Source: Arsenophonus sp964026495 (GTDB taxonomy: Bacteria; Pseudomonadota; Gammaproteobacteria; Enterobacterales; Enterobacteriaceae). From it: a stretch of DNA of 64,000 nt. The DNA is taken from NCBI RefSeq assembly GCF_964026495.1, contig NZ_OZ032148.1:496001-560000 (forward strand), written 5' to 3'. The position numbers were made by a program, and so were the translations under genes. The notes under the pieces are model-generated. The model made no database searches and was not told the origin of the DNA. It was given only the letters and a program-made list of their open reading frames with translations. Numbering within the stretch: position 1 is the first letter of the stretch; each line of letters opens with the position of its first letter. This document shows, one piece after another, positions 10,384 to 20,295 of the stretch.

Positions 10384-11708
10384 ATTATAAATATAGCCTT
10401 ATTGAAAATAATACAACTAGATCATAGATTACAGTCATAACGTAAACAACTCCAATCAGCTATTTTTTTAAATTAGTTTATTTTACAAATCTTTTTTTAT
10501 GCTTTTTAAAATATTTTATCATATGAAATACTAAAAATTAAATTTTGTAAATAAAATTTCTATTTTTAAGATAATCAAGATAATTTTTTTAATTCAAAAA
10601 TAAATTATAAATAAATATATATATATCACTCTTATGCTTTTTCATGATTAATATTTCTTATATAATTTTAATATGAAAACAATTACATCAAAGAAGCTCT
10701 TTAAATATCATAACATAAAAGTTTTTTTAAAAAATCATCAATAATTATTTAAATATTAAAATTATTTTCATTAAATTTAAGTTAAATGAATATTTTTTAA
10801 TTTCTTGTATCATAAAAATACAATACTAATAAATTATTTATTATAATAATTTAATATATTAAATTTTTTGAAAAAAGTAGATCAAACATTAAATTTCAAA
10901 TAAATAAAATAATTTATTTGTTCTGTTTTAAAAGTATTTTTTATGATTCATGCTTAATTTTTCATAAAAAAAGAATTTTATTTTTAATTTTAAATTTTAT
11001 TTTTAATTTTAAATAATATATTTAATTTTTAAAATATAAACATATAAATATTTGTAAAATATTTAAAAATAAAAAACATCAATGATAAAATATTTTTATA
11101 ATATTTTAATCAAAAGTAAATAATCTATTTTTTTATATAAAGAATCTCTTAAAAATAAAGATTTCCAAAAAATATTAATTATATACTTTAATTATCAATT
11201 TTTATTGATCATAAAATCATTTTATTTTATTATTTACTTAACTAATTTTATAAATATTTTAATATAGATTATCATATAAATATATTTTTTAAAAAATATA
11301 TTTATATATAAAGAATAAATATGATAAAAAATATAAAATAAAATGATTTTCATATTATTATTAAATAATTATAAGTTAATATTATTTAATTAATATTAAA
11401 ATTAACATAATAAAAATTATATTAACAACTATTTTTAATAATCATTTAATAATATTAGATATATATGATCTTATTTAAAGTTCTAAGAATATCATAAGTA
11501 ATTTAACATAATGTTAGATATTTTTATTACAAAAATACCTTGTAAAAAATTCTTTATTTAAATTATTTTTTATCATTAAAAATAATTCTCTATAAAATAC
11601 AATACTATTTTATTCATTAAAAATTATTAATAATCCGTCTTGCAAATAATCAAAAAAACGCTATCATATATTTAATTATATTATAATTATGTATTTTTAT
11701 AAAAAAAA
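10384..11708. other. 1.3-kb spacer with a perfect 34-bp A/T palindrome
   Basis: No gene is supported between fabA and tRNA-Lys. At 11274-11307 lies a perfect palindrome of A and T only (17-base arms, ATATAAATATATTTTTT and its complement). Several runs of simple A/T sequence surround it. E. coli has lonH and matP near fabA; no relic of either was recognised. Confidence 0.55.
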
Positions 11709-11736
11709 TTGCATAATTATTAAAAAGTTATATAAT
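11709..11736 (+). promoter_or_regulatory. Sigma-70 promoter of tRNA-Lys
   Basis: TTGCAT (11709-11714) and TATAAT (11731-11736) are separated by 16 bases. Transcription would begin near 11743, giving a short 5' leader before the mature tRNA at 11767. The -10 is a perfect consensus. Confidence 0.7.
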
Positions 11737-11766
11737 TCAAAATTAGTTAAGATAATTTATTATAAG

Positions 11767-11839
11767 GGGTCGTTAGCTCAGTCGGTAGAGCAGTTGACTT
11801 TTAATCAATTGGTCACAGGTTCGAATCCTGTACGACCCA
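11767..11839 (+). tRNA. tRNA-Lys (anticodon UUU)
   Basis: This is a complete cloverleaf of 73 bases beginning GGGTCGTTAGCTCAG, with anticodon TTT at 11800-11802 in GACTTTTAATC, TTCGAATC in the T loop and acceptor end CGACCC plus A73. It differs little from E. coli lysT. The 3' CCA is not encoded (ATT follows). It stands upstream of pnuC, as the lysine tRNA cluster stands upstream of nadA-pnuC in E. coli. Confidence 0.98.
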
Positions 11840-12148
11840 TTAAATAAAAATATTATTTTTAAATATAGATATTTGTAATATACAAAACAAAAAATTGTAA
11901 TTTAGTCAAAGAACTTCAGTTGATATTTCAAAAAATAATTTTAAAATGAAAAATTATTCGCATATATTCCAAAATTATTTTTTTTAATATTCATATTTCT
12001 AATAAGCATTATATATCAATAAAATCAAATTTATTTTTTATTATTAAAAGATAAATTTTAAAAATTATTTTTCAATTTTTCTTTCAAAAAAAATATATAT
12101 TAGTTTATCAATAATTTAGATTTTAATTAAATAAAAAGTTATGCAAAA
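11840..12148 (+). other. Spacer where nadA would lie
   Basis: E. coli has nadA between the lysine/valine tRNA cluster and pnuC. Here the roughly 300 bases contain no nadA similarity that I can read and no other gene. Confidence 0.55.
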
Positions 12149-12850
12149 ATGTTTGGAACAGATTTTTTTGATACGAATAATACTATGATTAGTATTATTA
12201 CTGGAAATAAAAATTATAATTTATCTTATATTGAAGCTACTGCGACAATAAGTGGATTTCTATGTGTTTGGCTTGCAAGTCAAGAAAAAAATATAAATTA
12301 TTTTTTTGGGTTAATAAATGTTATATGTTTTGCTTTTATTTTTTTTCAAATTCAATTATATGCTAGCTTATTATTACAAATTTTCTTTTTTATAACAAAC
12401 ATATACGGATGGTATGCTTGGAGTAAAGTAAGTTCTTTTAATAAAAAAAATCTGAAAATTAAATGGATGTCTTTTCATAAAAAAATATTAATATCATTAA
12501 TCACAATCTTAACAATTGTATTATTAAGTTTAAATATTGATAAAACATTTATTTTTTTATCCAATCTTACTATAAAAATATTATACTTATTTAATATTTA
12601 TCTAGAACCAATACAAATAAAACCTGATGAATTTCCCTTTTTAGATTCAATTATTACCATTTTATCAATTATTGCTATGATATTAATGACACGTAAATAT
12701 ATTGAAAATTGGTTATTATGGATAACTATTAATATTCTTAGCGTTGTTCTTTTTTATTTGCAGGATATGTTGGCTATTGCATTAGAATATTTTATATTAC
12801 TTATTTTTTCAATCAATGGTTTTTATCATTGGCGTAAATTAGCTTTTTAA
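12149..12850 (+). CDS. pnuC: Nicotinamide riboside transporter PnuC
   Basis: PnuC is an inner-membrane facilitator for nicotinamide riboside, which is then trapped by phosphorylation. The 233-residue protein matches E. coli PnuC (239) along its length: YFFGLINV, FFQIQLYASLLLQIFFF, NIYGWYAWS, and near the C-terminus SIIAMILMTRKYIENWLLWITINILSVV. About seven hydrophobic segments are visible. Neighbours tRNA-Lys and gpmA reproduce the E. coli order with nadA, zitB and aroG deleted, so this is the true pnuC rather than a paralogue such as the thiamine transporter PnuT, although substrate cannot be proved from sequence. With nadE and nadK in this window it suggests salvage-based NAD supply. Confidence 0.93.
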   Translation: MFGTDFFDTNNTMISIITGNKNYNLSYIEATATISGFLCVWLASQEKNINYFFGLINVICFAFIFFQIQLYASLLLQIFFFITNIYGWYAWSKVSSFNKKNLKIKWMSFHKKILISLITILTIVLLSLNIDKTFIFLSNLTIKILYLFNIYLEPIQIKPDEFPFLDSIITILSIIAMILMTRKYIENWLLWITINILSVVLFYLQDMLAIALEYFILLIFSINGFYHWRKLAF

Positions 12851-13071
12851 AATAATTTTATTTATTAACACTTTAAATGCTTCAGATAATTTATTCTTAT
12901 AATAAAAAACACTAAAAAAATAATTTATATCATACAATACAAATTGTTAATTTTATGCATCTAAATATTTTTAGATATTATTTAAATAATTTTTTAAAAT
13001 TTATATATTTACATATGATATCTATAAAATAACCTATCTAAAATTTATTAATAAAAATAATCATACTATAT

Positions 13072-13096
13072 TTTGTGATACAAAAAATATCACAAA
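13072..13096 (-). terminator. Stem-loop overlapping the gpmA stop codon
   Basis: TTTGTGATA and TATCACAAA form a 9-bp stem around a 7-base loop. The structure includes the gpmA stop (13090-13092) and lies in the convergent pnuC-gpmA spacer. It resembles an intrinsic terminator, although only a weak A/T tract follows. Confidence 0.5.
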
Positions 13097-13779
13097 GAAT
13101 ATTTCACAGAAATTATATTTTCATTAAATTTATATATAATAGGAGTAGCATTTAAAATATTGAATTTAATGATCTCATCTTCAGTCATATTATTCAAATG
13201 TTTTATTAATGCACGTAATGAATTTCCATGAGCAACAATAATTATTTTTTCACCATTTTTAATTCTTTTTTTAATCACGTTTTCCCAATATGGAATTACA
13301 CGTTTTGTTGTAGCAGCTAGACTTTCAGAAATAGGTATTTGTGATGAATTTAAATGTACATAACGCGGATCATTTCCAGGATAACGCGGATCATTTTTTT
13401 TTAATCCTGGCGGTGCTATATTAAAACTCCGACGCCATAATTGCACTTGTTGATCGCCATATTTCTTAGCAGTTTCTCTTTTATTTAAACCTTCTAATGC
13501 ACCATAATGACGTTCATTTAAAACCCAATTTTTTTCGACGGGAATCCAGTATTGATCTATTTGATTTAAAATTTCCCATAATGTATGAATAGCACGTTTC
13601 AAAACTGATGTATATGCATAATCAAAAACAAAACCTTTTTTTTTTAAAAGTTGACCAACTTTTTTTGCTTCTTCATAACCTGTATTAGATAATCCGATGT
13701 CGGTCCATCCAGTGAATTTATTTTCTTTATTCCATATACTTTCACCGTGTCTTATAAGTACCAAATTAGTAGATTTCAT
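13090..13779 (-). CDS. gpmA: 2,3-bisphosphoglycerate-dependent phosphoglycerate mutase
   Basis: GpmA interconverts 3- and 2-phosphoglycerate in glycolysis through a phosphohistidine. The 229-residue protein has the catalytic LIRHGES with His11, the acid/base Glu in NERHYGALEGLNK (near 89), and the second catalytic His in VAHGNSLRALIKHL. The cofactor-dependent family is also marked by RRSFNIAPP. Length is slightly below the E. coli enzyme (250) because the C-terminal tail is short. It lies next to pnuC on the opposite strand, the ancestral neighbourhood. It appears functional. Confidence 0.97.
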   Translation of the reverse strand: MKSTNLVLIRHGESIWNKENKFTGWTDIGLSNTGYEEAKKVGQLLKKKGFVFDYAYTSVLKRAIHTLWEILNQIDQYWIPVEKNWVLNERHYGALEGLNKRETAKKYGDQQVQLWRRSFNIAPPGLKKNDPRYPGNDPRYVHLNSSQIPISESLAATTKRVIPYWENVIKKRIKNGEKIIIVAHGNSLRALIKHLNNMTEDEIIKFNILNATPIIYKFNENIISVKYSL

Positions 13780-13963
13780 ATTTTCAATTCCGATTAATAA
13801 TAAAATTATTTTTTGTAAATAATTAATTCATATTTTAAATAAAAGTATAAATATAAATATATTTATAGATTTCTAATTATTAAAAATAATACATATAAAT
13901 TGTAGTATTAAATTAAAGTATATCAATAAATTTATAGAAAAATATTATTTGATATATACAATA

Positions 13964-15247
13964 TTATAAAAACAATTTATATACTGTTGATAAAATACTA
14001 ATCATGCCAATAACTACAACAAAAAGATTACTAAAATAACCAGAATATTTATTCATAACAGATATTTTTCTAATTGCATACATTGGCATAATAAATAATA
14101 AAACAGTAATAATAGGTCCACCTAAATTTTCTATAATATTTAAAATATTAGGATTTAATGTCGATACTAACCAAATAGTGATTAACATAAAAATAACAGT
14201 TATCATGTTTATTTTTTTTTTGTTAATTTTTTTTCCTTGTAAACCATATATTCTTTCAATCAAAGAATTACAACCTTCACGAGCACCAAGATAATGTCCC
14301 AAAAATGATTTAATAATTGCAATAAACGCAATAAATGAAGAAACATATCTAATAAAAGGTTTATCAAAATACAAAGATAAATAATCCAAAACATTCATAT
14401 TTTCAGATTTTGCTCGTAAAAGATCGACAGGAGATAATGTACACATACAACTAAACACAAAAAACATTACTGTTAATACCATTAATATATGTGATACAAA
14501 TAAAATTTTTGAGGATTTTTTATCAGCAAACTCACCATATTTTTTGCGATTAGCAATTACAAATGTAGAAATAATTGGTGAATGATTAAATGCAAAAACT
14601 ATTACAGGAATTGTAAAAAAAACAGTAATCATTATACTGGGATTATTCGAATTATATATTTTCATTTCTGAAAATGAAAGATTTTTTAATATAGATATAT
14701 GCCAATATGGAATCATATAAAATGAAAATACAACTAGTATAATAATAAAGAGAAATCCTAAAATACTGATTCTTTTTATTATATATTTTTCACCTAAAGT
14801 AACTATACTAATAATACTACTAATAAGAAGTAATGATAATAACCAACGGGGTGGTGATTGGTATCCAAGTAATTGTATAATAAAATGTTCAACATTATTA
14901 GTAATAGAAATACCATATACTAATAAAATTGGATAAATAGAAAAAAAATAAAGAATTGTAACCAAATTACCAGAAAAAAAACCAAAATATTCTTCAGCTG
15001 CTTTCGTAATATCATTATTGTATTTTGAACTTGATAGTATAAAACGAGTCAAACCACGATGAGAAAAAAATACCATTGGAAATGATAATAATGTCATTAA
15101 AATTAATGGTAAAAATCCATTTATACCAATATTAATAGGTAAAAAAAGTACACCAGCACCAATTGCTGTACCATATAAACTTAAGATCCAGAAAATATCA
15201 TGTTTATCCCAAAAATTTATATATTTTTTTTTATATGTTGAAGTCAT
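13964..15247 (-). CDS. sdaC: Serine transporter (SdaC/TdcC family)
   Basis: This is a multi-spanning inner-membrane proton symporter of the hydroxy/aromatic amino-acid permease family. The 427 residues follow E. coli SdaC (429): DIFWILSLYGTAIGAGVLFLPIN at the N-terminus, FAFNHSPIISTFV, VLTVMFFVFSCMCTLSP, IIKSFLGHYLGAREG and NPNILNIIENLGGPI. About eleven hydrophobic segments are visible. TdcC and YhaO are relatives, but the match to SdaC is closest by eye. The gene stands alone; the deaminase sdaB that follows it in E. coli is absent. With glyA in this window it suggests that host serine is imported and used for glycine and one-carbon units. Confidence 0.9.
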   Translation of the reverse strand: MTSTYKKKYINFWDKHDIFWILSLYGTAIGAGVLFLPINIGINGFLPLILMTLLSFPMVFFSHRGLTRFILSSSKYNNDITKAAEEYFGFFSGNLVTILYFFSIYPILLVYGISITNNVEHFIIQLLGYQSPPRWLLSLLLISSIISIVTLGEKYIIKRISILGFLFIIILVVFSFYMIPYWHISILKNLSFSEMKIYNSNNPSIMITVFFTIPVIVFAFNHSPIISTFVIANRKKYGEFADKKSSKILFVSHILMVLTVMFFVFSCMCTLSPVDLLRAKSENMNVLDYLSLYFDKPFIRYVSSFIAFIAIIKSFLGHYLGAREGCNSLIERIYGLQGKKINKKKINMITVIFMLITIWLVSTLNPNILNIIENLGGPIITVLLFIMPMYAIRKISVMNKYSGYFSNLFVVVIGMISILSTVYKLFL

Positions 15248-15884
15248 AAAGAAATTCTTTTTGTATTTGCGATAATTTTTACAAAATATTTAGATTAAAT
15301 ATATTTAGAAATAATAATAACTTGTAATAAATATGATGATGTTTTTATATAAATACATGAAAAATATGTTAAATACAATTTTGTAATTAATTTTTTATTA
15401 AATTCTTTTATAGATTCTCCATAATGTTACTTTATAGTAATTTTTATTTTATACAAAAAATATTTTTCTTTCAAAGAGATAAAACATCAAAATGATAATT
15501 TATCATAATTATTTTCCAGAAAACTTAATTTTAATATAATATTGATTAGTGATAAAAATTTATTTTTAAATAATTTTTTATCAAAAAACATCAACAGTAC
15601 TAATTTTAAAAAAATATTTACAAAAATAATAAATTATTGATATGAATTTATACAAAATATTTACTCTAGTGAGAGTGCATTAAAAATACAGTTTTCATTC
15701 ATAGCAATATATTTTTAAAATATTTTTGTATATTAATTATAATACAACCTTATTTGCAATAAGGTTTTCATATAAAAAACTATTCATCTAAAATATTCTG
15801 ATACACAAAATTTTATTTACATATTATTATTACATATTAAATAACATATTTTTAAATATATAAATCATATAAAAAAAATTAAAA
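15248..15884 (-). other. Spacer between sdaC and the ybjG-like gene
   Basis: No gene is visible. A 9-bp hairpin (AACCTTATT, loop TGC, AATAAGGTT at 15746-15766) is about 120 bases downstream of the phosphatase gene on the minus strand and may be its terminator; the T-run is weak. Confidence 0.5.
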
Positions 15885-16496
15885 TCAAGAGAACAAATGA
15901 TAAAGTTTAACTATATATAATAATAGTTTATATCCACCAATTATATAAAATAATTGACTTATTCCACAAGCCATGATGGCTAATATAAAAGCACCTACCA
16001 TATCAAAAGGCCAATGTATACACAAAAAAATTCTAGCTCCAGTAATCATAAAAGATATTACAAATAATAATAATCCAATCCAATTTTTCTGAAACCAAAA
16101 CAAAAAACTAAAAGAAATAGTAAAAGATATAATACCATGATTACTAGGAAATGATGGTGTTGCCTCGTGTACAAGTAAATATTTGCATGCAATGCTTAAA
16201 AAAGGTCGTTCTTGAGGAAAAATTATACCAATAATCCAAGAAATTAACAAAGATATAATAATTGCAATAAAAGTTTTGTAAAAAAATATCCTACGAACAA
16301 TAAGTTTCTTTTTTAAAGAAAAAAAACCATACAAAAAAGCAAAAAAGAAAAATAAAAAAATTAATTTATTGGCAAAAAAAGATAAAAATTTTAATTCAAT
16401 AACAGATATTATTGGTATTGAAGTTATTAAATAAAATAAAAATAAATTAATATCATTTAACACAACTATTAATTTTTCAATACATTTAAAATACAT
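15885..16496 (-). CDS. ybjG: Undecaprenyl pyrophosphate phosphatase, PAP2 family (YbjG-like)
   Basis: This PAP2-fold membrane phosphatase would recycle undecaprenyl pyrophosphate to the monophosphate carrier for peptidoglycan and O-antigen synthesis. The 203-residue protein (E. coli YbjG about 198) has the three phosphatase motifs: FPQERPF (motif 1, the RP pair), PSFPSNHG (motif 2; E. coli has PSDHG) and ARIFLCIHWPFDM (motif 3, catalytic Arg, His and Asp). About five hydrophobic segments surround them. It lies just upstream of grxA and the art operon, matching the ybjG-grxA-art order of E. coli. PgpB or another PAP2 lipid phosphatase is possible but synteny favours YbjG. Confidence 0.82.
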   Translation of the reverse strand: MYFKCIEKLIVVLNDINLFLFYLITSIPIISVIELKFLSFFANKLIFLFFFFAFLYGFFSLKKKLIVRRIFFYKTFIAIIISLLISWIIGIIFPQERPFLSIACKYLLVHEATPSFPSNHGIISFTISFSFLFWFQKNWIGLLLFVISFMITGARIFLCIHWPFDMVGAFILAIMACGISQLFYIIGGYKLLLYIVKLYHLFS

Positions 16497-16626
16497 TTAA
16501 ATTAAAAAGAATATTTTGTATCATAAATTTTATTTCAAATATGCTTTTCTCAAACATATGATAAAATATCAATACAGAAATAAAGATTTTTGTTTTTTAA
16601 AAAAAATATATTTTATATGAAAATCT

Positions 16627-16887
16627 TTATAAGATTAATAAATTTTCTTGAACATACTTTTCAAAATCTGTGAAGCCACCAATATATTTTTCATCAAGAA
16701 ATATTTGAGGTACTGTTTTTACGATTTTACCTACTTTTTTGCTTAAATCATTTTTAGTTATATTTTCAACTTCAATGTCAATATAATTATAATCAAAATC
16801 ATTTAGTGTATTTTTTAATTTTTCTGCTATTTTCTTTGCAGAAATACAATATGGACATCCGGACCGACCAAAAATAGTAAGAAACAT
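16627..16887 (-). CDS. grxA: Glutaredoxin 1
   Basis: Grx1 is a small glutathione-dependent disulfide reductase that reduces ribonucleotide reductase and other cytosolic proteins. The 86 residues match E. coli GrxA (85): IFGRSGCPYC with redox Cys11 and Cys14, TVPQIFLDEKYIGG (cis-Pro and glutathione-binding loop) and FTDFEKYVQENL. The longer linker between strands is typical of Grx1 rather than Grx3. Because trxB is a pseudogene in this same window, the glutathione/glutaredoxin route may carry more of the thiol-reduction load; that is inference. Confidence 0.95.
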   Translation of the reverse strand: MFLTIFGRSGCPYCISAKKIAEKLKNTLNDFDYNYIDIEVENITKNDLSKKVGKIVKTVPQIFLDEKYIGGFTDFEKYVQENLLIL

Positions 16888-17369
16888 TTTTTTCCTTAAT
16901 TTTTATTTTAAAAAATTTAACGATTAAAAAAATACATTATTAATATTATTAATATAATATGAGCATATTATTTATAAGATATATTAACAGATGTTAAAAA
17001 TTTAATAAAATATTTTTTAACAAAAATTAAGTATTATTATAATAATAATTATTTTTTTACTATCTTATATCACAAATTAAACAATAAAAAATATATGATA
17101 TTGAAATTTAGTATAAATTACTTATATTAGTTTGACATAAAACTTTAATATCAATTGTTTGTTAATTTGTAAAAATATATCAAAAATATAATAAAATCAT
17201 TATAATTTTTAAGGTATGTTATAAAGAAATTGCAAAAATCATAATGAAGTTATTTTTGATATGTTTTAATGTTCGAGAAACATTGTTAAAATTTACAAAA
17301 TAAAATAATATTAAATTAATTATGACACTAATATAAAAAAAATAAAAAATTTTTACAAGAAGAAATTTC
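16888..17369 (-). other. Spacer between grxA and artM
   Basis: No gene is supported. A 61-codon minus-strand frame at 17219-17404 overlaps the end of artM and has a biased Lys/Ile/Phe composition with no family resemblance, so I treat it as chance. Confidence 0.6.
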
Positions 17370-18056
17370 TTAATAAAGATCTTTTTTATATGATGTTTTT
17401 TCAAAAGATAACATATATTTCGAAAATCGATTTATTAAAAAAGCAAACATATTATTAAAAAATAAATAAATTATCCCTGCTGCAATAAATACATCAATAT
17501 TATAAGTTTGACTAAAAATTTGTTGACTATATCCCATTATTTCTAATACTGTTATAGTACTAGCTAATCCAGTACTTTTAAAAACAAGAATAACTTCATT
17601 ACCATATGATAATATAATTCTTTTAAAAACATAAGGTAAAATAATTTTTAAAGATTGATAATGTGATAGACCTAATGCTTGACAAGATTGCCATATAGTA
17701 TTATCTATTTCCTTTAATGCACCATTAAATAATAATGTGCAATAGGCTGCACTATTAAGCGACAATGATATCATGGCACACATCCATGGTGAAGAAATTA
17801 AGAACCATAATGTATTAGATGATTGTAAAAAAGAAAATTGATTTGGACCATAATAAATAAGAAAAAATTGCACTAGTAAGGGAGTACCTGTAAATATTGT
17901 AATATAACCTAATATAAAAAAAGAAATAAATTTTATTTTAAACGATAAAATAAAAGTAAAAAATAGTGATAATAATAATCCAATAAATAATGCAAAAAAT
18001 GTTAAAGATAAACTTTTAGATAATCCTGGAAATAATGCAATTATTAGTTCTAACAT
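17370..18056 (-). CDS. artM: Arginine ABC transporter permease ArtM
   Basis: ArtM is one of two inner-membrane permeases of the arginine importer. The 228-residue protein (E. coli 222) has five predicted membrane helices, the sequence FTGTPLLVQFFLIYYGPNQ in the first half and the coupling EAA-type loop IWQSCQALGLSHYQSLKIILP that contacts the ATPase. AYCTLLFNGALKEID is also characteristic. The start codon lies four bases after the artQ stop, so the two are translationally close. It is the last gene of artPIQM, as in E. coli. The C-terminus is a few residues longer than in E. coli but otherwise ordinary. Confidence 0.93.
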   Translation of the reverse strand: MLELIIALFPGLSKSLSLTFFALFIGLLLSLFFTFILSFKIKFISFFILGYITIFTGTPLLVQFFLIYYGPNQFSFLQSSNTLWFLISSPWMCAMISLSLNSAAYCTLLFNGALKEIDNTIWQSCQALGLSHYQSLKIILPYVFKRIILSYGNEVILVFKSTGLASTITVLEIMGYSQQIFSQTYNIDVFIAAGIIYLFFNNMFAFLINRFSKYMLSFEKTSYKKDLY

Positions 18057-18060
18057 TTTT

Positions 18061-18789
18061 TTATTTTACCTTATTGTTAGATAATTTAATAAATCGTAAG
18101 ATAAGTTTACTAATCAAACTAATAATTAAATAAATCAAAGCTACAATCAAATACCAAGTAAAAGGATCTTGAGTACGATCAATAATACTTTTTGTTTGTA
18201 ACATTAAATCATTAACGCTAATTAATGAAAGTAATGAGGTATCTTTCAATAATACTAACCATTGATTGGCTAACCCAGGTAGAGTATGACGCCATATTTG
18301 TGGAATAATAATACGTAAAAAAATGATATTTCTTTTAAAACCTAGTGCTAAACCTGATTCCCATTGCCCAAACGGGATAATTTTTACTGCATATTTTAAA
18401 ATTTGAGAAGCATAGGCTCCATACAATAATGAAAGAGAAAAGATACCAGAAAAAAAAGGCACAAGATCAAGTTCATATTTTTTTATGAAAAAATATTCAG
18501 AATTGATTTGAAAAAATATTTTAAAAAAAAACAAATTTATTTCAATACCATTATTTAATAATATTAAAAGCTTTAATGTACCATAATAAATAAATAATAT
18601 AACTAATAATTCAGGTAAACCACGAATTAAATTTACTAAAAAAGATCCAAAAAACGCTATGAAACGACAGGAAAAACACTCCAAAACTGTAAAAAAAATT
18701 CCTAGTATTAATCCTAAAAATAAGGAAATAATTGATAAAATAATAGTCACATATGCAGCATTTATTAAAAATAAAAAATTATTCATCAC
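18061..18789 (-). CDS. artQ: Arginine ABC transporter permease ArtQ
   Basis: ArtQ is the second arginine permease subunit. The 242 residues match E. coli ArtQ (238): LIRGLPELLVILFIYYGT, SLLYGAYASQILKYAVKIIPFGQWESGLALG (coupling loop), LPGLANQWLVLLKDTSLLSLISVNDLMLQTKSI and RTQDPFTWYLIVALIY. A short insertion of about seven residues (around SEYFFIKKYELD) is seen compared with E. coli. The start follows the artI stop by ten bases. Substrate assignment rests on the complete artPIQM order and the ArtQ-specific sequence. Confidence 0.94.
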   Translation of the reverse strand: MMNNFLFLINAAYVTIILSIISLFLGLILGIFFTVLECFSCRFIAFFGSFLVNLIRGLPELLVILFIYYGTLKLLILLNNGIEINLFFFKIFFQINSEYFFIKKYELDLVPFFSGIFSLSLLYGAYASQILKYAVKIIPFGQWESGLALGFKRNIIFLRIIIPQIWRHTLPGLANQWLVLLKDTSLLSLISVNDLMLQTKSIIDRTQDPFTWYLIVALIYLIISLISKLILRFIKLSNNKVK

Positions 18790-18799
18790 TGTAATTATA

Positions 18800-19549
18800 T
18801 TACTTTTTTAACCATTTTTCATAAAAAATATGATAAGAACCATCTTTTTTAATTTCTTTTATTGATTGATCTAATTTATCAAGTAATACTTTATTGCCTT
18901 TACGTACAGCAATACCAAACCCCCCACCAAAATAATCTATGTCTTTTATCTTTTCACCTATCATAAAAAAAGATTGATTATTGCTTTTACGTAACCATTC
19001 AGTTATTACATCAAAATCACCAAAAAAAGCATCTATCCTTTTATTTTGCAAATCTAAAATAGCTGTTTGATAATTGTTATAAGAGATAATATGCATATTT
19101 TTATATTGTTGCATAATATATTTTTGATGAGTTGTACCGTTTTGTACACCAATTGTTTTTATTTTAAAAAATGAAGATGTATTATTAATTGCATTGGTAT
19201 TTAAAACAAAAAAGGTTGCAGAATTATCATAATATGGAATACTAAAATCAACTTGTTTTTTACGTTCTGACGTAATATCAATTCCTGAAATTACAGCATC
19301 AAATCTGCGCATTTTTAAACTGAGTATTAAACTATCGAAAGATTGATTAGTAAATGTACAAATTACATCAAGTTTTTTGCATATCATATTAGCAATATCA
19401 ATATCAAAACCAATGATTTTGTTATTACTATCAATTGATTCAAATGGTGGATAAGTTGCTTCAGTTGCAAAGCGTATTATTTCTTTTTGTGATGATAGTA
19501 CTGGTAAAGATAAACAATATAACATCAGAAGCAAAAAAAAATTTTTCAT
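18800..19549 (-). CDS. artI: Arginine-binding periplasmic protein (ArtI/ArtJ type)
   Basis: This is the periplasmic solute-binding protein that delivers the amino acid to ArtQM. The 249 residues start with a signal peptide (MKNFFLLLMLYCLSLPVLSS, cleavage probably just after the Ser-Ser). The mature protein begins IRFATEATYPPFESID and has GFDIDIANMICKKL, MRRFDAVISGIDIT and FGGGFGIAVRKGN, all as in ArtI/ArtJ. It lies between artP and artQ, the position of artI in E. coli; artJ, the second binding protein of E. coli after artM, is absent here, so this single protein probably serves the transporter. Confidence 0.93.
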   Translation of the reverse strand: MKNFFLLLMLYCLSLPVLSSQKEIIRFATEATYPPFESIDSNNKIIGFDIDIANMICKKLDVICTFTNQSFDSLILSLKMRRFDAVISGIDITSERKKQVDFSIPYYDNSATFFVLNTNAINNTSSFFKIKTIGVQNGTTHQKYIMQQYKNMHIISYNNYQTAILDLQNKRIDAFFGDFDVITEWLRKSNNQSFFMIGEKIKDIDYFGGGFGIAVRKGNKVLLDKLDQSIKEIKKDGSYHIFYEKWLKK

Positions 19550-19563
19550 TGTAATATTCTTAA

Positions 19564-20295
19564 TTAAATATGAGATAAATAATTTAAAAAACTTGCAGTT
19601 TTTGGTGTAGTTAAATGATGAACATCTCCTTGTTCTAGAATATGTCCTTTTTCTATATAAACAATTTTACTTGCTATTTTTTTTGCAAAATTTGTATCAT
19701 GAGTCACAATTATTTGTGTAATACCTTGTTTTGATAATTCTTGTGTAATTTTTATAAATTGTGCTTTCATTCCAGGATCTAAAGATGCTGTTGGTTCATC
19801 TAATAATAATATTTTAGGTTCCATCATTAATGCTCTTGCAATTGCTACTTTTTGTTGCTGCCCACCAGAAAGATATGATGGAAAACGATTAGAACATTCC
19901 ATTAATTGTAAACGTCTCAATAAAATTTTGGCCTTGTTTTTAGCGATTTTTTTGCTTATTCCTAAAACTGAACAAGGAGCCTGAATTAAATTTTCCATAA
20001 CTGTAAAATGTGGCCATAAATTATATTGTTGAAATACCATACCAACTTGTTTCCTTAAATTTTGAATTTTTATTTTTTTATATTTTTTCTTGAAATCAAA
20101 ATGAAAACCAACAATCTTTAATTGACCTGAACTAGGTAAATCCAATAAATTAAACACGCGTAATAATGAACTTTTACCAGCACCACTTGAGCCCAATAAT
20201 ATTATTGTTTCACCAGTTATACATTTTAAATTAATATTATGTAAGACTTGATAATTACCGTAAAAAAAATTAATTTTTGTTAGTTCAATAATCAT
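19564..20295 (-). CDS. artP: Arginine ABC transporter ATP-binding protein ArtP
   Basis: ArtP is the cytosolic ATPase of the arginine importer. The 243 residues (E. coli 242) have Walker A GSSGAGKSS (about residues 35-43), Q-loop GMVFQQYNLWPHFTV, signature LSGGQQQKVAIARAL, Walker B ILLLDEPTASLDP and switch VTHD. It is the first gene of the minus-strand artPIQM operon, with short spacers throughout. No ArgR box could be recognised in the long spacer upstream, so arginine control may have been lost. Import of arginine implies that the symbiont draws on host amino acids. Confidence 0.96.
   Translation of the reverse strand: MIIELTKINFFYGNYQVLHNINLKCITGETIILLGSSGAGKSSLLRVFNLLDLPSSGQLKIVGFHFDFKKKYKKIKIQNLRKQVGMVFQQYNLWPHFTVMENLIQAPCSVLGISKKIAKNKAKILLRRLQLMECSNRFPSYLSGGQQQKVAIARALMMEPKILLLDEPTASLDPGMKAQFIKITQELSKQGITQIIVTHDTNFAKKIASKIVYIEKGHILEQGDVHHLTTPKTASFLNYLSHI

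Noticed and set aside
12149..12850. PnuT-type thiamine transporter
   Set aside because: The tRNA-Lys/gpmA neighbourhood and full-length match to E. coli PnuC favour nicotinamide riboside; a change of substrate cannot be excluded from sequence alone.
17219..17404. Open frame of 61 codons after artM
   Set aside because: It overlaps artM on the same strand in another frame and has a low-complexity Lys/Ile/Phe composition with no ribosome site.
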